DNA of 64,000 nt from Carettochelys insculpta (taxonomy: Eukaryota; Chordata; Testudines; Carettochelyidae), in NCBI RefSeq assembly GCF_033958435.1, contig NC_134144.1:8922010-8986009 (forward strand). The letters run 5' to 3'. Positions 58,526 to 64,000 of this stretch are shown piece after piece (the first letter of the stretch is position 1; each line of letters starts with the position of its first letter). Made by a program: the position numbers and the translations under genes. The notes under the pieces were generated by a model. It did not search any database. It was not told the origin of the DNA and saw only the letters and a list, made by a program, of their open reading frames with translations.

Positions 58526-58697
58526 AACGAATTTCCGGTCCACAGATGAAGTGTATTTTTAATAAGCAACGAGCTTCCTTTTTTCATTTTTTTGGTCACA
58601 TTTCAAGATGTCAGTGAGATGTGGGTCTTTCTAAAATGGAGATAACTATTTCCTGGCCCCATCCTCTGTTTTGTAAGCGCTTCAGTGCAGAGAATGT
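58526..58697 (+). repeat. Inverted duplication, right arm
   Basis: Contains GATGAAGTGTATTTTTAATAAG, CAAGATGTCAGTGAGATGTG and CCATCCTCTGTTTTGTAAG. It runs on without a break into a SINE 3' tail, so this arm is likely the older source and the left arm the copy. Confidence 0.92.
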
Positions 58698-58770
58698 ATT
58701 TTTATACGTTTGTACAGCACCTAGCACAATGAGACACTAGTGTCAGTTGGAGCCTCTAGATAAATGGCTC
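58672..58770 (+). mobile_element. SINE 3' tail (MIR-like type)
   Basis: TGTAAGCGCTTCAGTGCAGAG, then TTTGTACAGCACCTAGCAC, AATGAGACACTAG and TTGGAGCCTCTAGA. This is the 3' end common to amniote SINEs such as that at 1848. Its first 26 bp are shared with the inverted copy at 57417. Confidence 0.7.
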
Positions 58771-59039
58771 TTGATCTTGCCAGACTACTGTACCCCTTTC
58801 AGGAATGTTTGGTCTTGCATAGCCCCAAATTACACCTCACTTAGAAACTACTTGATACAACAGCAGACATAAAAAACATAAGTATTGCAGCACACCATTA
58901 TTCAAAATTTACTATTTCATTTTTGCCATATAACTATAAAACACTTTGACTGGAATACAAATATTGTCAGTACTTTTTATTGTGCAGTATACAGAACAGT
59001 ATAAACAAGTTGCCTGTGTGAATAATAATGTGGAGATAT

Positions 59040-59237
59040 GCCTATCTCAGAGAGCTAGAAGGTACTGTGAGAAGCCATCATATCCAGTCCCCTGCCCTCA
59101 CAATAGGGCCTATCATCTTGACAGGTTCTATTTTTTTTTAAATCTATTCCCCCAGATCCTTAATTGGCCCCCTTAAGAATTGGGCTCACAGCCTTAGGTT
59201 TAGCAGGCCACTGCTCAAGCCACTGAGCTATCCCTAC
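59040..59237 (-). mobile_element. tRNA-derived SINE with CR1 tail, copy 2
   Basis: Minus strand: GGTAGGGATAGCTCAGTGGC head with box A, GGCTGTGAGCCCAATTC box B region (about 59195-59178), GGGGGCCAATTAAGGATCTG, an A/T spacer, and the tail GGGGACTGGATATGATGGC. Same family as 52465-52672. It is more diverged in box B. Confidence 0.88.
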
Positions 59238-59264
59238 CACGCAGCAAATACACTAATCGGAAGC

Positions 59265-59492
59265 CTGCTCTGTCGACAGAAGGGCCCTGGAGCATCTACA
59301 CAGCTGCGGTGTTGACAGAAAACTGTCTAGAAAGGCATTGTACCTGAACAGACAGTGGTATAATGTTGCCCACAGATGTGCTGTGTTTTGTGGACAGACT
59401 GCTGACAAAACACAGTTTGCGTGTAGACGCTCTGCGGGCTTTTCCGACTAAAGCCCAGTTTTGCTGGAAAAACTCTCTTGCGCAGATGTAGC
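59265..59492. mobile_element. MITE rich in TGTCGACAGA
   Basis: CTGTCGACAGAAGGGCC, CATCTACACAGCTGCGGTGTT, TTTGTGGACAGACTGCTGACA and GCGTGTAGACGCTCTG follow a MITE with internal GTCGACAGA palindromes. It is non-coding. Confidence 0.6.
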
Positions 59493-59735
59493 CATAATGT
59501 AATGAACGATTCATCTGAAAATGAACTCGGGGTGATAAATAAATCAGAAAAGAGGGACTACTCTCTCCCCTTTGCAAACAATGGCATCAGTGAATGCTAG
59601 TGGCACGCCTTCGAATGCAGCAAGAGCAACAATAAAACTGGCAGAAAAGACTTCTGCCTTCTGAGTCTCAATAATATAACTTTGCTCTCTGCATTTCAAA
59701 TGCAAATTCCCAAGCCCTGATAGTGGTCCTTTCTG

Positions 59736-59975
59736 AGGGTATATCCCCACTTCCAACAAAAACCTCCGGCTGGCCTGTGCCAGCTGGCTCAGCCTCGGGG
59801 GGGCTGAGGCCACAGGGCTGTTTAATTGACATAACGACCTTTGTGCTTGACTTCTGGAACCCTGTGAGGTGGGAGGTACCTAAAAATCTATAGTTCAACA
59901 ACCCCATAGCCGGAGGCTCAGGCAGGCTGGCATGGGTCTGCTAAGGGTGTTTAACTGCAATGTAAACAGTACTTC
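59736..59975. mobile_element. GC-rich MITE, GGCTGGCCTGTGCCAGCTGG type
   Basis: Begins GAGGGTATATCCCCACTTCC (a decayed GGGTATGTCTACACT). It holds CTGGCCTGTGCCAGCTGG, GGAACCCTGTGAGGTGGGAG and GGCAGGCTGGCATGGGTC in palindromic order and ends TTTAACTGCAATGTAAACAG. This arrangement is common in turtle genomes. Confidence 0.6.
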
Positions 59976-61679
59976 ATTGCTGATGAAAGGCGCTGCGGTT
60001 CAAGCAATATATATGAAGTATTCGTAACTGATGCAAGAAGCCCAGAGGGGCTGGGGCTCAGCCCCGGCAAACCTCAGCTCAGATTAAGCACTGATGTTTG
60101 TAGACAGACCTGGCCACTCGTCCCTGCCCCACCCGCACCCATGCCTCTCTCCTCTCCTACTCCTATTGTGTCCAGGCCCCGCCCTCTCACCACCTCTGTT
60201 CTGTCCCCTTCAGTTCTCCCTTCCCAAAGCACCACGGTCCATGCCCTTGGGCCGTGCCACTTCAGGGGAGAGTGATGGTGAGTGTGGGGTTTGGAGGGGG
60301 TGGCACTGGGGGCTGCATGTGACTCCAAGTGCACCACCCAGACGTTGCATCTGGAGAGCTGGGACGCAGGGAAGGGTGACTGGGAAAAGAAAGGGAATGG
60401 GGAAAGGCCTCTGTCACCATCAGTCCTCTCCCTCGAAGTGCCAGGATCTGGGGGGCTGCCCCTCTTGGTGGATCCTAGCATCTCCCATGTCTCTACCACG
60501 TGTGACAGACATGGCGATCTCCTGCAATATCTTTGAAAGACTTCATTGTACCAGGCTTGTGTTTTACTGTGGATTGGGATAGTATGTAACCTCTCTGCGG
60601 GACCCATGAGACAGACGGGAGTCCTGGGAGTTCGAAAAACAGGTATGGACTCTTGGGGCAGTGAGCGTTATGTGGACTTCCTGGGGAAACTCTAGGGAGA
60701 CGTTAATGCAAGTTCCCTACCTCAGTTACGTAAAATCCAGCCTTCTGATGCGATGCTCCCAGGAGAGGGTGAGTTTCCGCCCGTTACAGAAGGCTGAGAT
60801 CAAAGCTCCTGAGCCGTGTAAAGAAACAGCTGAGTTGCCTCAGCTCTGTTCTGGACAATGAACTTGTAAGCATGCGGAAAACCCAGCTGTGGAGTTTGAA
60901 GGACTCAGACTGGCCAGACCCTTAGGCTAGAGTCGGGTGACCTCTCGCAGGCATTTAGCATGCGGGTAGGTTCTTTTATTGATTTAATATATATTTTCTC
61001 CGTCACGCAAACAAATCTTACAAACAAATGTACTAGCTGACAGGGGCGGTGTGCGGGGCGAGGCACAAAGAGGTCACAAGCCCCAAGGCCAGGGATATGA
61101 GGGGCAAGGGGACAACCAGCAGTAGGTGGGACCAGAACCTCTGGGTGGCCTGAGGGTGGGGAGGGGCCTGTTGCCTGCAACAAGCATCCTGCCCAGCCCT
61201 CCACTCTCCAGAAGTGGAGGTGGAACAGGGGTGTGGAGAGGCAGGGACGGGGCAGAGAGGCATTGGCCCAGCCCTTTCATGGCCTGGGAGGGCGGTCCTG
61301 TGATTAGTGGACCCCTGTGTCACCCCTCACTAGTCGCCCTTGCTTGCTGAGAAGAAACTGTGCGGTAATATCACAGTCAGCAATACACTGTTCATAGCCT
61401 GTAGAATGCGAACAAAAGACAGACACTGGCCTTTTAGGCAGTCTGCCTTGTAGGGGGACATCTTGGTATATGGCAGGGGGATGTGCAGCTTTAAAATCCT
61501 TGCCCAGGCGGGGACTCACAATTCATCCACTCCACACTAGGAGGTTGTGTGGTCATTGTTTGCACCTTCCAGACTGTTGAGTTCCGTGAAAATCAAATTT
61601 GTGAAAACCAGAAATACACACCTCAGGTGGGTGATGCCCCATTTAAACACATAATATACACTCACCCTCTGCCTCTGTC
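59976..61679. other. GC-richer unassigned stretch
   Basis: 60070-60480 and 61030-61330 are GC-rich with low-complexity frames on both strands (up to 177 codons, Pro/Ser/Gly-rich) and no recognised domain. Likely repeat-derived. No gene called. Confidence 0.4.
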
Positions 61680-62036
61680 CTGTATTTTAAAGAAGCCTGA
61701 TTGAGGGCACAGAAGCAAACCATCCTAATGTGCAGAAGGAACAGCAAACACGCCAAGCAACCGGCTTGGCTTTACAGAGAAATCTTTGGGAAGATCGAAC
61801 ACAAAAGGAAAGCTTACAAGAAGTGGAAACTTGCACAGATGATTAGGTAGGAGTATAAAACATTGCTTGAGGATGTAATCAGGTGGTGGAATTTCCATCC
61901 TTAGAGGTTTTTAAGTCCAGGCTTGACAAAGCCCTGGCTGGAATGATTTAGTTGGGGGTGGTCCTCCTTTGAGCAGAAGGTTGGAATAGATGATCTCCAG
62001 ATGTCTCTTCCAACCCTTAACATCTACGATTCTACA
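61680..62036 (+). mobile_element. CR1 LINE copy with internal deletion
   Basis: 61680-61883 matches the ORF2 linker seen at 11317-11540 (CTGTATTTTAAAGAAGCCTG, AATGTGCAGAAGGAACAGC, AAGCTTACAAGAAGTGGAAAC). At about 61883 it jumps directly to the CR1 3' UTR (GTGGTGGAATTTCCATCC, GGTTGGAATAGATGATCTCC) and ends in CTACGATTCTA. The RT domain is missing. The strand is plus. Confidence 0.9.
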
Positions 62037-62263
62037 CTGAATCGGAGTTACCTGCACAAGAACTACACTCAGCATACTCCACAGAAAACATTACATCTTG
62101 AGTTTTACAATTCCCTCAGCTCCATTTACCATCTTCTCACACTTATGCAAAAGGACATCAAAACACTATACTTTTCCACTTAGCCATCCTTAACCTCACA
62201 GACCAGATGTCTCCTGCACAGCTGTTGACAGTCTCTAGGGCAAGAAAACCCTATGTCCCGCTA

Positions 62264-62620
62264 CAGGTTGCACCGCCCTTATCTGGCATGGTTGGGAACT
62301 GACAGGTCTTGAACAAGAGAATTTGCCACACCAGGTGAAGTCCAGGGCTTCTGCCCCCAGACAGCCCTACACTCTAGGGCTGCTGCAGCCCCAGCCTCCT
62401 CCCCCTAGGACTCCAGTCCCAACCCAGGCTCACATGAGTTGCCACAGGGTGACAGCCCCCGGCCCCCAGCTGCTGTGGGAAAGTCAGGAGGCTCCAGCTC
62501 CATTCCCTGGCCCCACCAGGCAGGTGGGGTCTCTGCTCCTGGCCTCCACACTGCAGCTCCATCCCAGTACTTTCTTGTACTGGAACATAAGGTAGAACTG
62601 AATTTGAGAGACGCAACCTG
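62264..62620 (+). mobile_element. Tigger-like element, family C GC-rich variant
   Basis: CAGGTTGCACCGCCCTTATC at the start after TA, and GAGAGACGCAACCTG before TA at the end. As in 26561, the interior is C-rich. Overlapping Pro-rich frames (62323-62706, both strands) are artefacts. Confidence 0.8.
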
Positions 62621-64000
62621 TAGTAACACAGCTTACGTAACACAGCCATGAAATGAAGCACACAGGGTCTCCCAAGGTATATGCACTTTTTCTTCTGATC
62701 ACCCACATAAGTATCAGGGAGAGGGGCTCACGCTTCCACCACAACCCACCCCACCCACACCATCACCTCATATCACAGTCTCAACTCTAACTCTTTCAAG
62801 CTGCCTCCGCCACTCAGTACACCAACATCTAACAGCATATGAAGCTGACATGCTTGTAGATAGCTCCCAGTGGCCAGGGCCAGCTCCAGGGAATCAGCTG
62901 CAGGTAGAACGAAGGTTGGGTGAGCATGTATCTTAACTCCATAGCCTCTGATTTCACCAGCTTGAGTTTTGCTGAACAGGACAGTCTAGAATGGCAGGAG
63001 CTATCCCTGGAGAACTTTAAGTCAAATAACTAAAGCCAAATGGTTCCAAAAATGAGCCAGCCCATTTGCCTCGTAAATAAAATAACCTAAGGGCAGAAAG
63101 AACGTTACTGAATGGCTCTGACAAGTTCCCAAAGAGTGTTTCCATCTCATCCTTTTCTCCCACATCCTCATCTTCCTCACCACAACTCCCCCACATTCGC
63201 TCCTCATTGCCGCGGCTTCTCTTGCTCAACCAAACTGGCACTATGTCAGTCACACCAAACCTGAAGGTGAAAATTCTTCAGATGCCTGCCCTCATGTACA
63301 TCCCCCGTGACTGGCCATAAGCCTGTACCATGTCTACTGTGCTCCAGCCACTGTTCGCTGGCTACTTTCTGTGCTTTGTTAAAGTGCTCAGTTATGCAAC
63401 TCCCGCTAACTCCCTTGTCCAGTATTTCAGTAGACGGCTGTGAGTTGGCACTGGCAGAAGCACCTTACGAGGCTGGTGCCGCCAGCATTTGCCCCTTGCT
63501 ACGTGCACAAGGCTTAAAGGTGGGTTCTAGTATGTCTCCTCTCACCTTTTACCTCCTGTACACTGTTCATGCTCACAACCAGTAAAGCCAACTAAAAAAC
63601 AACACAAGGCAGCAAGAGAGGCTTGCTGAACTGTTCCCCAGGTCCTTTCCAGTGCCTTTGAACAGAAGCTCTGTCTTTCCAAAGCAGGATTATGCATAGA
63701 CATGCTGGCTACAATTAATAATTCATTAATGACTAGACCTACAGTGAATTAATAGCAGTGGCAGAAAACTCGAGACCAGCTAAAGCCCTCCATAGACATC
63801 TAGAATATGGCTGTATATGGGAGGGGACACAACAGCACGCCCTGGGCACTAAGAAGAAATAACATTGGATTATGATTCATCATTTTTACCATGGTGGTGC
63901 CTAAGGATTCAGACTCATTGGACTAGCACTGTTCAAAGAACAAAATGCCAGCTCCTGACACAGTGAGCTTCTTAAGGCTCGGACCTACATTTACATAAAA
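62621..64000. other. No recognised feature
   Basis: Unique-looking sequence to the window end, with a pyrimidine-rich patch at 63150-63230. Short frames on both strands have no domain. Confidence 0.45.

Larger units (their letters stand above)
8379..64000 (-). other. MAP2: MAP2 upstream (5' UTR intron) region
   Basis: Everything to the right of the exon is upstream of it in gene orientation. Mammalian MAP2 has several 5' non-coding exons spread over very large introns, so this stretch is probably intron, perhaps reaching the promoter side. No non-coding exon could be recognised from sequence alone, and no convincing CpG island is visible. RNA-seq would settle it. Confidence 0.55.

Noticed and set aside
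60074..60607. 177-codon minus-strand and 162-codon plus-strand frames
   Set aside because: They overlap each other in GC-rich sequence, have biased composition and show no recognisable domain.

Overview
This is a vertebrate (amniote) nuclear window, most likely from a cryptodiran turtle. It is almost entirely non-coding and consists of interspersed repeats separated by unique AT-rich DNA. The organism call rests on two tRNA-derived SINEs that end in a CR1 LINE tail (52465-52672 and 59040-59237), which is the layout of the turtle Pol III/Cry SINEs. It also rests on CR1 LINE fragments ending in the usual TCTACGATTCTA-type tail, a DIRS-type gag fossil, and many foldback MITEs ending in GTGTCTACAC. 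The species cannot be named from this sequence.

One real protein-coding exon was found. On the minus strand, 8097-8378 is the first coding exon of MAP2 (microtubule-associated protein 2). It holds 20 nt of 5' UTR, the ATG at 8358-8356, 87 whole codons plus one base, and clean AG and GT splice sites. It was recognised from its peptide, which has the length I recall for the mammalian exon. The gene runs right to left. Positions 1-8096 are therefore the intron after this exon, whose next exon lies outside the window. Positions 8379-64000 are upstream of it: 5' UTR intron(s) and possibly promoter-side DNA. No further MAP2 exon was recognised.

Repeats from left to right. 0-8 kb: a foldback MITE cut by the window edge, two ~335-bp Tigger-like copies (family B), a Tigger-like copy of a second family (C), a MIR-type SINE, and two adjacent MITEs. 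8-18 kb: a CR1 ORF2 fossil, a DIRS gag fossil related to the LAP2-alpha domain, a hAT-type element and two back-to-back MITEs. 18-29 kb: more copies of families B, C and E, and a near-perfect 28-bp-stem hairpin. 29-42 kb: a pyrimidine-rich block, a ~175-bp direct duplication, a TGG/TGA microsatellite and another foldback MITE. 42-49 kb: two Helitron 5' ends in series, one interrupted by a MITE, then a nest of MITEs, a CR1 RT fragment, G-rich minisatellites and a GC-rich hAT-like element. 49-64 kb: two turtle SINEs, a non-LTR reverse-transcriptase C-terminus with a single stop, a ~93% inverted duplication about 1 kb apart, and a CR1 with an internal deletion.

Apart from MAP2, none of these pieces works as a gene. 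The window shows how the large 5' introns of a neuronal gene fill with layers of transposons. No new protein-coding or defence system was seen. The least explained structures are the 28.0-kb hairpin, the 57.4/58.6-kb inverted duplication and the 34.9/36.4-kb direct duplication.
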